Shown here piece by piece: positions 27,536-35,762 of a stretch of 44,592 bases of DNA. The notes under the pieces were generated by a model that worked only from the letters and a program-made list of their open reading frames with translations, was not told the origin of the DNA and did no database searches. A program made the position numbers and the translations under genes. Source of the DNA: Snodgrassella alvi_G. GTDB taxonomy: Bacteria; Pseudomonadota; Gammaproteobacteria; Burkholderiales; Neisseriaceae. The DNA is taken from NCBI GenBank assembly GCA_946478525.1, contig CAMLCH010000018.1, positions 1 through 44,592 of the forward strand. Reading direction: 5' to 3'. Positions within the stretch are counted from its first letter, which is position 1. Each line of letters begins with the position of its first letter.

Positions 27536-28543
27536 TTAGAATATACCTTTCATCCCTTCTGGTGTATAACGTTCACCCTGTATTTGGATGTGTTTTTTCA
27601 AATCATTTAGTGTCTGGAGGTCTGCCTGATCAAGCTGTAGAAGGCTGGCCTGATTATTTTCGATTAAATATTTTTCTGTTTTAGTTCCCGGTATGGGTAC
27701 AATATGTTCCCATTGAGCCAACAACCATGCCAGTGCGATTTGCCCTAGTGTGCATTTGTATTTGTCACTCATGGGCTCTAAAGCTTGAAGTAGACGTTTG
27801 TTGTGTTCGAGATTATCGTCCTGAAAACGTGGATTAGTGCGACGGAAATCATTTTCTGCTAAATTGTCTTTTGTTTGAATCCGACCGGTAAGAAAGCCTC
27901 GTCCCAGAGGAGAATAGGGCACTAAACCAATATTGAGTTGTTTCAGAACTGGTAGAACTTCTTCTTCAATATCTCGAGTCCATAATGAGTATTCAGTTTG
28001 CACAACATCAACTGGACAAACACTATAAGCCCGCTTTAACATCTCAGCAGAAACCTCGCATAAACCAATATTAGCAATTTTGCCTGCTTGTACCAGTCCA
28101 GACAAGGTATGCATGGTCTCTTCAATCTGAGCATTGGGGTCTAGCCGGTGAATATAAAATAAATCAATTTGCTCAATACCCAGTCTGCTTAATGAGTCAT
28201 CACAGCATTGTTTAATGTATTGTGGTTGATTATTAATATTGCGGGCATATCCAGTAGTGTTGTTTCGATCTATACCACATTTGGTGGCAATGTATAACTG
28301 ATTGCGTACGGTGGTTGGTAATGTTTTAAGAACAGAACCAATCAGTTTTTCGTTTTCTCCACGACCATACATATCAGCTGTATCAATTAATGTTACTCCA
28401 CTATCTATAACTTTACGCAATATATTTTGTGCATGTGCAGTATCGATATCACCGTAAAATTCACTTAATCCCATAGCGCCATAGCCTATAGCCGATACCG
28501 TCAAGTGTTGTCCAAGTTTGCGTTGAGGTAAAGAATGAGTCAT
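27536..28543 (-). CDS. Aldo/keto reductase
   Basis: A 335-residue NADPH-dependent TIM-barrel oxidoreductase. The catalytic tetrad is present: D54 and Y59 in DTADMYG, K88 in ATKCG and H132 in FYIHRLD. The NADPH end reads IPGTKTEKYLIENNQA. It resembles the YajO/Tas and plant perakine-reductase-like AKRs; natural substrates are unknown (small aldehydes or ketones). The LysR gene upstream on the same strand may control it; 194 bases separate them. Confidence 0.93.
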   Translation of the reverse strand: MTHSLPQRKLGQHLTVSAIGYGAMGLSEFYGDIDTAHAQNILRKVIDSGVTLIDTADMYGRGENEKLIGSVLKTLPTTVRNQLYIATKCGIDRNNTTGYARNINNQPQYIKQCCDDSLSRLGIEQIDLFYIHRLDPNAQIEETMHTLSGLVQAGKIANIGLCEVSAEMLKRAYSVCPVDVVQTEYSLWTRDIEEEVLPVLKQLNIGLVPYSPLGRGFLTGRIQTKDNLAENDFRRTNPRFQDDNLEHNKRLLQALEPMSDKYKCTLGQIALAWLLAQWEHIVPIPGTKTEKYLIENNQASLLQLDQADLQTLNDLKKHIQIQGERYTPEGMKGIF

Positions 28544-28737
28544 TGTTTATTATCCTGTATTAATTAATAACCTCTGTACATTTTTTTATGCTTATTAAAC
28601 TAAAAAAGTACATGAAGATAGAGTTATTGTTGGCAGAAATAATAAAAAAAAAATCTTCAAAAGAGAAATACGAAAATACTGATATAAAAAAAATATCAAT
28701 TCTAATCAATTAATATGCAAATTGTTTCTTAAAATTC

Positions 28738-29709
28738 TTATACTGCTGCATGTAGGTCAATAGCCTGTTTAAAGTAATCAGTCATGGCAGCAATGATAGG
28801 GTTTACAGCTGCAGATTGATGCCAGAGTAGATGCGTATCCATGGATAATTGCTGTTCGTATTCAAAAGTCAGTTTTTTGTAAACAGCACCCTGAATATGC
28901 GCTTGAGCCATAGATGCGGGCAACAATAACATGCCTCTACCCATGGCTATTTCCATAAGCATGGTTAAGAAATTGGGCAGTTTTTGTTGCAAAGTAATCG
29001 TTCCTGATAATTGATTGATGACCCTTAAAAGTTTGTCATAAAGTTCGGGGTTTTGGTAACGGTTGCACCAATATAAAGGTAAATCGACAACTGTGTTCAA
29101 ATCCACTCTTTCCTGAGCACAAGCAGGATGATGTTCCGGTAAAGCCAGTACCAATGGCTCACGATAAATTAAGAGGCTGTTTGCCAGATTACTGTTATTT
29201 TTATATTCAGTAACGACAGCTAAATCAATATTTTTTTTATTAAACTCAGCCAGAAGTTCTTTTGACGAGTAATCCTGCGGCAATAGATTGATTTGAGAGC
29301 TAAATTGTTGGATAAATTTATTAAATAAGGGGATAAAGTTAAATCCAAGAACCTTAGTAATTCCGAATGTTATTTTATCTGTGGGTTGCTGACTAACCTG
29401 ATAAACGATCTGTGACAGATTTTCCATCCAGCTTTTAGCCTGATCACGAAAAAGTCTGCCTTGTTCAGTAAGCATTACATAGCGTGTATTCCTAACAAAA
29501 AGTGTAGTTTGTAATTTTTCTTCCAGTTCTTTAATTTGCATCGATAGCGGTGGTTGGCTGACACCCAGCCTGCTGGCAGCTTTACGAAAATTACCTTCCT
29601 CGCATACAGCTATAAAGTATTGTAGTTGTCTGATTGTTGGCAAATGTCTACTATAAATAGCAGAGTTATCCTGTTTATATTCTGGCTGAACCTGTATTTG
29701 ATTAGTCAT
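28738..29709 (-). CDS. LysR-family transcriptional regulator
   Basis: A 323-residue LTTR. A non-conserved leader of about 25 residues precedes the winged helix LRQ-LQYFIAVCEEGNFRKAA then SRLGVSQPPLSMQIKELEEK, and a periplasmic-binding-like effector domain follows (about 110-310). It stands upstream of the aldo/keto reductase on the same strand rather than divergent from a target. The co-inducer is unknown. The leader may be shorter if a start nearer the helix is used, but no better site was seen. Confidence 0.88.
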   Translation of the reverse strand: MTNQIQVQPEYKQDNSAIYSRHLPTIRQLQYFIAVCEEGNFRKAASRLGVSQPPLSMQIKELEEKLQTTLFVRNTRYVMLTEQGRLFRDQAKSWMENLSQIVYQVSQQPTDKITFGITKVLGFNFIPLFNKFIQQFSSQINLLPQDYSSKELLAEFNKKNIDLAVVTEYKNNSNLANSLLIYREPLVLALPEHHPACAQERVDLNTVVDLPLYWCNRYQNPELYDKLLRVINQLSGTITLQQKLPNFLTMLMEIAMGRGMLLLPASMAQAHIQGAVYKKLTFEYEQQLSMDTHLLWHQSAAVNPIIAAMTDYFKQAIDLHAAV

Positions 29710-30242
29710 TTATTCTCACTGGAAAAATTATCAATGGTTTGTTTACGTCAGATTATGGTGACAATACTTAAGTATAAAGTTGACTCAACAGGAGATCATT
29801 GCTGATGTTTATTATTATAAGCTATATATATTAATAGTAAATATTCAATGCTAATTTGTGCTGTTTTTTGTTATCAATTTTGCAGAAGAATTCGATCAAA
29901 TATAGAAGAAAACAGGTTCAAATTTAGCTTGTGCAAAATATTTAAGAAAAGTTGGATTGTGTTTGGAATCTTACCATTGGAATTTGTTTTCAGTGAATAG
30001 TGATTTTTCTTTTTTTCTTTATAGGAATACATATGGAAAGCGTTTTACTTTAGGGGAGGATTGTTATCAAATATCAATTTTTTTTTAATAAAGTAAAATA
30101 GATGGAATCAGTGTTTAAGAAACAGCTATAACAAAGAATTTCTAGTGTTTATGAATAAAACAAGTGATAGGTTTATCAATAGATGTTTTAGTGCTTGATT
30201 GAAGAAGATAGGCTAAATTTAGCAGATAGTTTTTCTAGTAAT
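29710..30242. other. Gene-free region between the LysR gene and the tRNAs
   Basis: About 530 bases upstream of the LysR gene with no convincing frame, RNA motif or operator. Fragments such as KYLRKVGLCLESYHWNLFSV (29940-30000) look protein-like but are isolated. Confidence 0.35.
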
Positions 30243-30272
30243 AAAAAAGCACAGTAAGAACTGTGCTTTTTT
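30243..30272 (-). terminator. Terminator of the tRNA-Val/tRNA-Asp unit
   Basis: AAAAAAGCACAG (30243-30254) pairs with CTGTGCTTTTTT (30261-30272) around TAAGAA. Read on the minus strand it ends transcription just past tRNA-Asp. Confidence 0.92.
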
Positions 30273-30280
30273 AAACTATT

Positions 30281-30357
30281 TGGCGCGGCGGACGGGGCTC
30301 GAACCCGCGACCCCCGGCGTGACAGGCCGGTACTCTAACCAACTGAGCTACCACCGC
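30281..30357 (-). tRNA. tRNA-Asp (GTC)
   Basis: The minus strand folds as a 77-base cloverleaf with encoded CCA. The acceptor stem is GCGGTGG/CCGCCGC with a G:T pair, the D arm is AGCTCAGTTGGTTAGAG, the anticodon GTC lies in CCTGTCACG, and the T arm is GCGGGTTCGAGCCCCG. This is the substrate class of the GluQRS encoded 4.5 kb away. Confidence 0.96.
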
Positions 30358-30390
30358 GCATATTTTATGCAATGCATAAAACTAAGAAAC

Positions 30391-30466
30391 TGGTGGGTGA
30401 TGACGGAGTCGAACCGCCGACATTCTGCTTGTAAGGCAGACGCTCTACCAACTGAGCTAATCACCC
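30391..30466 (-). tRNA. tRNA-Val (TAC)
   Basis: The minus strand gives a 76-base cloverleaf with encoded CCA: acceptor GGGTGAT, D arm AGCTCAGTTGGTAGAGC, anticodon TAC in CCTTACAAG, and T arm GGCGGTTCGACTCCGTC. It is upstream of tRNA-Asp, separated by 33 bases, in one transcript. Confidence 0.96.
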
Positions 30467-30529
30467 GCTTGGGAAAGACGCTATTAAACCAGATACTTTA
30501 ACTTATGGCAAGTCTCGAAAGTGAAAAAA

Positions 30530-32500
30530 TCAATTGTTTCCTTGTAATGACCAGTTTTCAAAAAGAATTACTTTATCTCTGGGTCCAAGTACCACTAGTG
30601 TATCTAGCTTTTTGAAACGGAATTCTTCATCAAATGTGCGTAACTGATGAGCATTACGTCGGACAGAAAGTAATTTAACTTTAAGTTTGTCCAGTGGTAA
30701 CTCGTCAATACCTTTACCTACTAAAAATGCATCTGCAGGCAAAGTGAAAGCCTGACGATAAAAATGCAGGTTTTCACTGGACATATCGTCATCACTACCA
30801 GCAAAAAGACCTTCCAGTACCTGATAGCGATTCTGACGAATTTTTTGCATGGTTTGATAAACCTCATCAAATGGTTTACCAGAACTCAGTAATGCCTGAC
30901 TGGCCAGTGTTAAACTGGATTCTTTTTCGTCTGAAACAATATCGTCTGCCCCCATATTGGTAAATGCAGGAATGCTGTCGTCTTTGGCAACACGAACAAT
31001 GACTGGCATAGTTGGTACGATAAGCATAATATTGTTAAGAATATGTTTGGCTTCATCTGTGTTCTGAATGGTAATCAACACCATATTGGCTCGTTTTAAT
31101 CCAGCTGCCTGTAAAACTTCCTGCCGTTTGGCATCACCAAAAGTGACAGGTTCGCCTGCGGTTTTGGCGATGGCAACTCGTTCTGCATCAAGATCAAGTG
31201 CATAGTAGGGTGTATTTTCATGTTGTAATATGCGAGCAATGTTCTGTCCACAACGTCCAAAACCAATAATCAATATATGATCAGTTTTGTTCATGGTTTC
31301 GACCAGAATATTTTGCAAATCTACAGCCTGTTCATCCCAGCTACGTTTTACCATCAGCTTCAGAATAATGTCTGAGCTTTTCATAATGAAGGGTGCCAGC
31401 ATCATGGAGAGTAAAATAGCAGCAATGGCTGATTGTTGCAGATCAAGTGAAATTAGTTTCAGCGAGCCACCTATTGCCAGCATCACAAAACCAAATTCGC
31501 CACCCTGTGCCAGATACAGGGCGGTTTTGATACCATCACTGCTTTTTTCTTTCATGTAATGACAGGCGCTAAAGATGACTGCTGCTTTGAGAAATATCAG
31601 TAAACCCAGAATTAATAGAACCATTAACCAGCTGGACTGGAGAACCTGAATATTCAGCTTCATACCAATGGTAATGAAGAAAAAGCCTAAAAGGATGTCA
31701 CGGAAAGGACGGATGTCATCTTCAACTTGATAACGATATTCTGTTTCCGAGATCAGCATACCAGCTACGAAAGCGCCTAAAGCAAGCGACAGACCGACCA
31801 GTTGAGTCAGGTAGGCCACACCAAGGGTAACTAGTAAGACGTTAATCATGAAAAGTTCGCCAGACTTGGTGCGAGCAATCAGGCGAAACCATATTGGCAT
31901 GATTTTTCCACCTACAAATAGCAATAAGCCTAAGGTGGTTACCATGGCGAGCAGGGCTTTACCCATTTGCAGGATGATGCCGTCACTGCTATGTGCCAGC
32001 GCTGGGAATAGAATCATCAAAGGCACTACGGCGATATCCTGCATTAGCAGTACACCCATAATCATGTGGCCGTAATGCTGTCCAAGTTCATTTTTTTCAA
32101 CCATAATCCGGCTGACGATGGCGGTAGAGGACATGGTCATCGCTGCTGCAAGGGTGAAAGCCCAGGTCAACTTAATGCCCATTAATGCAAAGATTAAAAA
32201 CAGAGCAAATAAGGTTAGCGTAACTTGCAAACCACCTAAACCCAATACTAGGCGACGCATAGCCTTTAATTTGCCAATGGAAAATTCCAGCCCGATGCTG
32301 AACATCAGAAATGTAATACCGATTTCGCCGATAAATTCAGTGGCATGATTTTGATTAATTAAATGCAGCCAACCGGGGCCAGCAATGAAGCCAACCACCA
32401 GATATCCCAGCATAGAAGGAATATGCAAGCGACGACAAATAATAGCGGCTATAACAGCCACCAAAAGTATCATGACGATAGGACCAAGAGAAATATGCAT
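30530..32500 (-). CDS. Kef-type CPA2 cation:proton antiporter with RCK domain
   Basis: A 656-residue inner-membrane antiporter. Residues 1-385 form the CPA2 exchanger (about 12 helices; EIGITFLMFSIGLEFS, LAAAMTMSSTAIVSRI, QDIAVVPLMIL, AQGGEFGFVMLA). Residues 407-525 are an RCK_N (TrkA-N) domain with nucleotide loop GFGRCG (413-418), and a TrkA_C domain follows at about 580-650. This is the KefB/KefC/YbaL plan, K+ or Na+ efflux against H+ gated by nucleotide or glutathione adducts. Without the KefF or KefG helper gene the exact member is undecided. Confidence 0.92.
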   Translation of the reverse strand: MHISLGPIVMILLVAVIAAIICRRLHIPSMLGYLVVGFIAGPGWLHLINQNHATEFIGEIGITFLMFSIGLEFSIGKLKAMRRLVLGLGGLQVTLTLFALFLIFALMGIKLTWAFTLAAAMTMSSTAIVSRIMVEKNELGQHYGHMIMGVLLMQDIAVVPLMILFPALAHSSDGIILQMGKALLAMVTTLGLLLFVGGKIMPIWFRLIARTKSGELFMINVLLVTLGVAYLTQLVGLSLALGAFVAGMLISETEYRYQVEDDIRPFRDILLGFFFITIGMKLNIQVLQSSWLMVLLILGLLIFLKAAVIFSACHYMKEKSSDGIKTALYLAQGGEFGFVMLAIGGSLKLISLDLQQSAIAAILLSMMLAPFIMKSSDIILKLMVKRSWDEQAVDLQNILVETMNKTDHILIIGFGRCGQNIARILQHENTPYYALDLDAERVAIAKTAGEPVTFGDAKRQEVLQAAGLKRANMVLITIQNTDEAKHILNNIMLIVPTMPVIVRVAKDDSIPAFTNMGADDIVSDEKESSLTLASQALLSSGKPFDEVYQTMQKIRQNRYQVLEGLFAGSDDDMSSENLHFYRQAFTLPADAFLVGKGIDELPLDKLKVKLLSVRRNAHQLRTFDEEFRFKKLDTLVVLGPRDKVILFENWSLQGNN

Positions 32501-32602
32501 AATCTATTGATTTTATTTAAATATAAATTTTATTAGCATATTTTAACATGGTTGTAAAATGTTGTGTAATTTTCAAGTTTAAAGATTTACTTTTAATGAT
32601 AA

Positions 32603-33493
32603 TTATTGTAAATAATTATGTAAAATTTTGAGGGCAGTCCAGGCTGAGGCTTTTAAATGACTTTGTCTTAATAAACGAGCCGGATGAGGGGTAATGACAT
32701 ATGGAATATCATGTAAATACCGGCTCAGAGTTTTTTCCTTTTCCAGCTGTTTAAAAACTTGACCGAGTAAAAGGATTGCCTGTGGCTGTATGTATTCTAT
32801 CTGGGCTTGTAATGCTGGCAGGCAAGCTTGTATCTGTTCAGTTGTAATTCGTAGGCTAATATTGGGTGTACATTTGACCTGACTGGTATAAAAAACTTCA
32901 TCTACACCGATATCTATAGCTGCAAGCATATTATTTAGTAGCTGGCCAACCTCGCCACTAAATAAATGTTGGGCACTGTCATCCAGAGGGGCTGGGTTTG
33001 GTGTAATGACCAGTAAGCGAGCCTTAATATTTCCATGCCCCGCAAGCGGTGCACAACGTTCCTGATGCAAACTACAGCGCGTACAGGCGGCAATAGAGGC
33101 TGGAATGTCATCAAAATGAACAGTAAATTCGGATAAAAAGGCGCTTTTGTTAGCAGGTTGATTCTTAGGTTCTGCTGGAATAGAGGCGGTAAGTTCAACA
33201 CTGGGTGAGACTGGTTTTGCCGTATCAGCGAGTATTGCATGTATTGCGCTTAAATGATTGTCAATTTTAACTTTGTCGGAAGAACTGGATGCAGTTAAGG
33301 TCGCTGAGGTCTGCGCATTCGTTTGAAGTGCATGTTGTTTAATTCTATTTTGCTGATCAGATTGACTGATATTATCTGTTTGAACAAAATTGGTGCTCTC
33401 GTTTGGCGCAGTAATGACATATGCAGCTTGTGACAACCACATTGGTCCCAGTCCTAAAGCTTCATGTAGATATAAATAGCGACTATCTAGCAT
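32603..33493 (-). CDS. Family 4-like uracil-DNA glycosylase with long N-terminal extension
   Basis: A 296-residue protein whose C-terminal half (about 130-296) is a family 4-type uracil-DNA glycosylase. It has the four 4Fe-4S cysteines C137, C140, C208 and C224 and the uracil-site HPARLLR (H270). The first active-site motif, usually GEAPG, reads VITPNPAPLDDS, so activity is uncertain. Residues 1-125 are a low-complexity, serine- and threonine-rich arm without a known domain. It overlaps the rimI end by seven bases and is last in tsaB-rimI-UDG, an order seen in Neisseriaceae. Confidence 0.85.
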   Translation of the reverse strand: MLDSRYLYLHEALGLGPMWLSQAAYVITAPNESTNFVQTDNISQSDQQNRIKQHALQTNAQTSATLTASSSSDKVKIDNHLSAIHAILADTAKPVSPSVELTASIPAEPKNQPANKSAFLSEFTVHFDDIPASIAACTRCSLHQERCAPLAGHGNIKARLLVITPNPAPLDDSAQHLFSGEVGQLLNNMLAAIDIGVDEVFYTSQVKCTPNISLRITTEQIQACLPALQAQIEYIQPQAILLLGQVFKQLEKEKTLSRYLHDIPYVITPHPARLLRQSHLKASAWTALKILHNYLQ

Positions 33494-33918
33494 ATTTTTT
33501 CCATCAATATGGCATGTTCGCCATTTGTATAATAGTTTTTACGTTGACCACAGTCGGTGAAACCTTCACTCAAATACAGTTGTCTTGCTGCATTATTACC
33601 GGCTCTGACCTCTAACAGAATACGAGTTAAGCCTTGATGTTGAGCATACTGGAATAAATGTCTCAATAGATATTGCGCATATCCTTGTCTTCTGTGTTGT
33701 GGATGAGTGTTCAGTAAATGTATTTCCGCCTGATCCACGATTAATTGCCATACTAGCATGGCGAGGACATAGTGTTGTTCATTTTCAATAATCCAAGAAG
33801 GGGATGATGATTTTATGGCTCCAGACAATTGGGTTTCCGACCAAGGGGAAGGATTACAAAGTTTTTCCAGCCCTACCAACGTCGGTACATCAGCCAAAGT
33901 GGCTACGCGAATAATCAT
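33487..33918 (-). CDS. rimI: Ribosomal-protein-alanine N-acetyltransferase RimI
   Basis: RimI acetylates the N-terminal alanine of ribosomal protein S18 using acetyl-CoA. The 143-residue GNAT fold shows the acetyl-CoA loop RRQGYA (76-81), E103 in LLEVR as general base and NNAARQLYLSEGF (108-120). Its ATG overlaps the tsaB stop by four bases and its end overlaps the uracil-DNA glycosylase start, so the three genes are translationally coupled. Confidence 0.94.
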   Translation of the reverse strand: MIIRVATLADVPTLVGLEKLCNPSPWSETQLSGAIKSSSPSWIIENEQHYVLAMLVWQLIVDQAEIHLLNTHPQHRRQGYAQYLLRHLFQYAQHQGLTRILLEVRAGNNAARQLYLSEGFTDCGQRKNYYTNGEHAILMEKIC

Positions 33919-34595
33919 TGCGATTGTCCTGCACGTCTAGCTATTTGTTCTGTTAATGTCAGCGCAATTTTATTACGCACGTACAATAAACTAGCCTGTG
34001 CTGCATTTGTCAAGGCATAACGTCCGGATAAAGCCAACACTGCATACTCTTTGGCGGTAGGCATGAGGTTTTCTCCTGCAACCGGCAGTTCAATTTCTAG
34101 TCCATAGGCATTACCTGCACCTATACCGTGGTATTGTCCAACCGGCAGAGAAATACTGGCTGCTGGACCTACTTGATAATCACTCAGGCGCGTATGTGTC
34201 TGAGTGTTATACCAGGCAAAAAATAATTCATTCATACGTGCATCGGTCGCGGCCAGTACACAAGTTTGTTCTGGTAATTGCTCTGCTACTGCATCAAGAC
34301 AAGGAATACCTATTAAAGGTACATGATTAGGCAGCGCCAACCCAGTTGCAACACCCAAACCAATACGCAAGCCAGTAAACGCACCCGGTCCTTGTGCATA
34401 GACAATCGCATCCAGTTTTGATAGGGTTGTCTGATGTTGATGCAATAATCGTTTAATACTCGGTAAAATAAGCTCAGAATGTTTGTTACCTGCAACTTCA
34501 TACAAACAATCAGTATGGTTATTTTGATATAACCCTAAAGATAAATAATTCGTACTGGTATCTATGATCAATAATGATGATGTGGTGCTAAACAT
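33915..34595 (-). CDS. tsaB: tRNA threonylcarbamoyladenosine biosynthesis protein TsaB
   Basis: TsaB scaffolds TsaD and TsaE to install t6A at position 37 of ANN-decoding tRNAs; it is essential in many bacteria. The ASKHA-fold start LLIIDTSTNYLSLGLY and the blocks HSELILPSIKRLL and YAQGPGAFTGLRIGLGVATG are typical. The ATG at 34595 is preceded by GGGGAACC and yields 226 residues; an upstream ATG at 34625 would add ten residues without its own ribosome binding site. First gene of the minus-strand unit and divergent from gluQ. Confidence 0.94.
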   Translation of the reverse strand: MFSTTSSLLIIDTSTNYLSLGLYQNNHTDCLYEVAGNKHSELILPSIKRLLHQHQTTLSKLDAIVYAQGPGAFTGLRIGLGVATGLALPNHVPLIGIPCLDAVAEQLPEQTCVLAATDARMNELFFAWYNTQTHTRLSDYQVGPAASISLPVGQYHGIGAGNAYGLEIELPVAGENLMPTAKEYAVLALSGRYALTNAAQASLLYVRNKIALTLTEQIARRAGQSQ

Positions 34596-34840
34596 GGTTC
34601 CCCGCAATGATTTTTTTACCATCATAATACTTGATTTGGTCGTAATTAATTATTATACCGGTTAAAGCAGCTACTTTTTAAGTCTGATGTGATTATGAAT
34701 GGATATTTGGAGTTGACAGGTTCACAGTTTTAAATAATGGTAAAAAATTTATTTAATTGTTTAAGACTGGATAGAGTAGTTGCATCCAGTAGTTATGATA
34801 ATTCAATTGCCAGATTAAATTTTGATAGTGGAAATTATTT

Positions 34841-35749
34841 GTGTCAGAAATGTATATTGGGCGCTTTGCTCCTAGCCCTACTGGCTACTTACATATTGGC
34901 TCTTTGTTAACAGCCGTTGCCTCTTTTCTGGATGCACGCAGCAATCAGGGACAGTGGCTGGTCAGAATGGAAGATTTAGACCCACCACGGGAAATGGTCG
35001 GTGCTGCAACAGCAATACTCTCAACATTGGAAGCTTTTGGTCTACACTGGGATGGTACAGTGGTTTATCAAAGTCAACGCCATCAGCTCTATCAGGATGC
35101 TTTGCTGAAGTTGCGATCCGACCATCAGATTTATCCTTGTTATTGTAGTCGCAAAACTGTCCAGACTGAGGCACGAGGTGAGGGTATTGATGGCTTGGTA
35201 TATAGCGGTCGCTGTGCTCAATTACCATTGGAAGAGCCGCCTGTATCAGGTAAAGCATCTGCATGGCGATTAAAAGTACCTTCTTTAACAATTGCTTTTA
35301 CCGATATCGTGCAAGGAGAACAAATTCAACAACTGGATCAAGCGGTAGGTGATTTTGTTTTATTACGGGCTGATGGTTTCTGGGCCTATCAGTTAGCTGT
35401 GGTAATAGATGATGCAGAGCAGAAAATTAATCATATTGTCAGAGGGCAGGATCTTTTACTCTCTACACTTAGGCAAATTTATTTACAAAAGCTTTTAAAT
35501 TTTCCACAACCGAATTATGCTCATGTACCATTATTAACCAATAAACAAGGACAGAAGTGGTCGAAGCAAACATGTGCACCGGCACTGGATATTAGTCAGC
35601 GTGAACAATTATTACGACTAGTATTAAAATATTTGCAAATTCCAACTGCGCCGGCTGTAGATAATATAGCTGATTTATTGAAATGGGGTATACAACACTG
35701 GCAACTAAGTCAAATTAAACCACAAGCAATCAATACCGAACAGGATTAG
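34841..35749 (+). CDS. gluQ: Glutamyl-Q tRNA(Asp) synthetase GluQRS
   Basis: GluQRS is a truncated glutamyl-tRNA synthetase that attaches glutamate to the queuosine base at position 34 of tRNA-Asp rather than to its 3' end. The 302-residue protein keeps the catalytic fold with HIGH-like HIGS (18-21) in APSPTGYLHIGSL, the WLVRMEDLDPPRE block, a zinc knuckle CYCSRK paired with YSGRC, and a degenerate KMSKS (GQKWSKQ). It lacks the anticodon-binding domain. The start is GTG 34841; an ATG three codons later is possible. It is followed after 13 bases by cydD. Confidence 0.93.
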   Translation: MSEMYIGRFAPSPTGYLHIGSLLTAVASFLDARSNQGQWLVRMEDLDPPREMVGAATAILSTLEAFGLHWDGTVVYQSQRHQLYQDALLKLRSDHQIYPCYCSRKTVQTEARGEGIDGLVYSGRCAQLPLEEPPVSGKASAWRLKVPSLTIAFTDIVQGEQIQQLDQAVGDFVLLRADGFWAYQLAVVIDDAEQKINHIVRGQDLLLSTLRQIYLQKLLNFPQPNYAHVPLLTNKQGQKWSKQTCAPALDISQREQLLRLVLKYLQIPTAPAVDNIADLLKWGIQHWQLSQIKPQAINTEQD

Positions 35750-35762
35750 TTACCACATAGTA

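Noticed and set aside
30280..30501. 73-codon plus-strand frame resembling commonly mis-annotated hypothetical proteins
   Set aside because: It is the reverse complement of tRNA-Asp and tRNA-Val (text like RRTGLEPATPG is the classic tRNA-derived artefact).
34713..34718. TTGACA as a -35 box for gluQ
   Set aside because: No acceptable -10 hexamer at 16-18 bases downstream.
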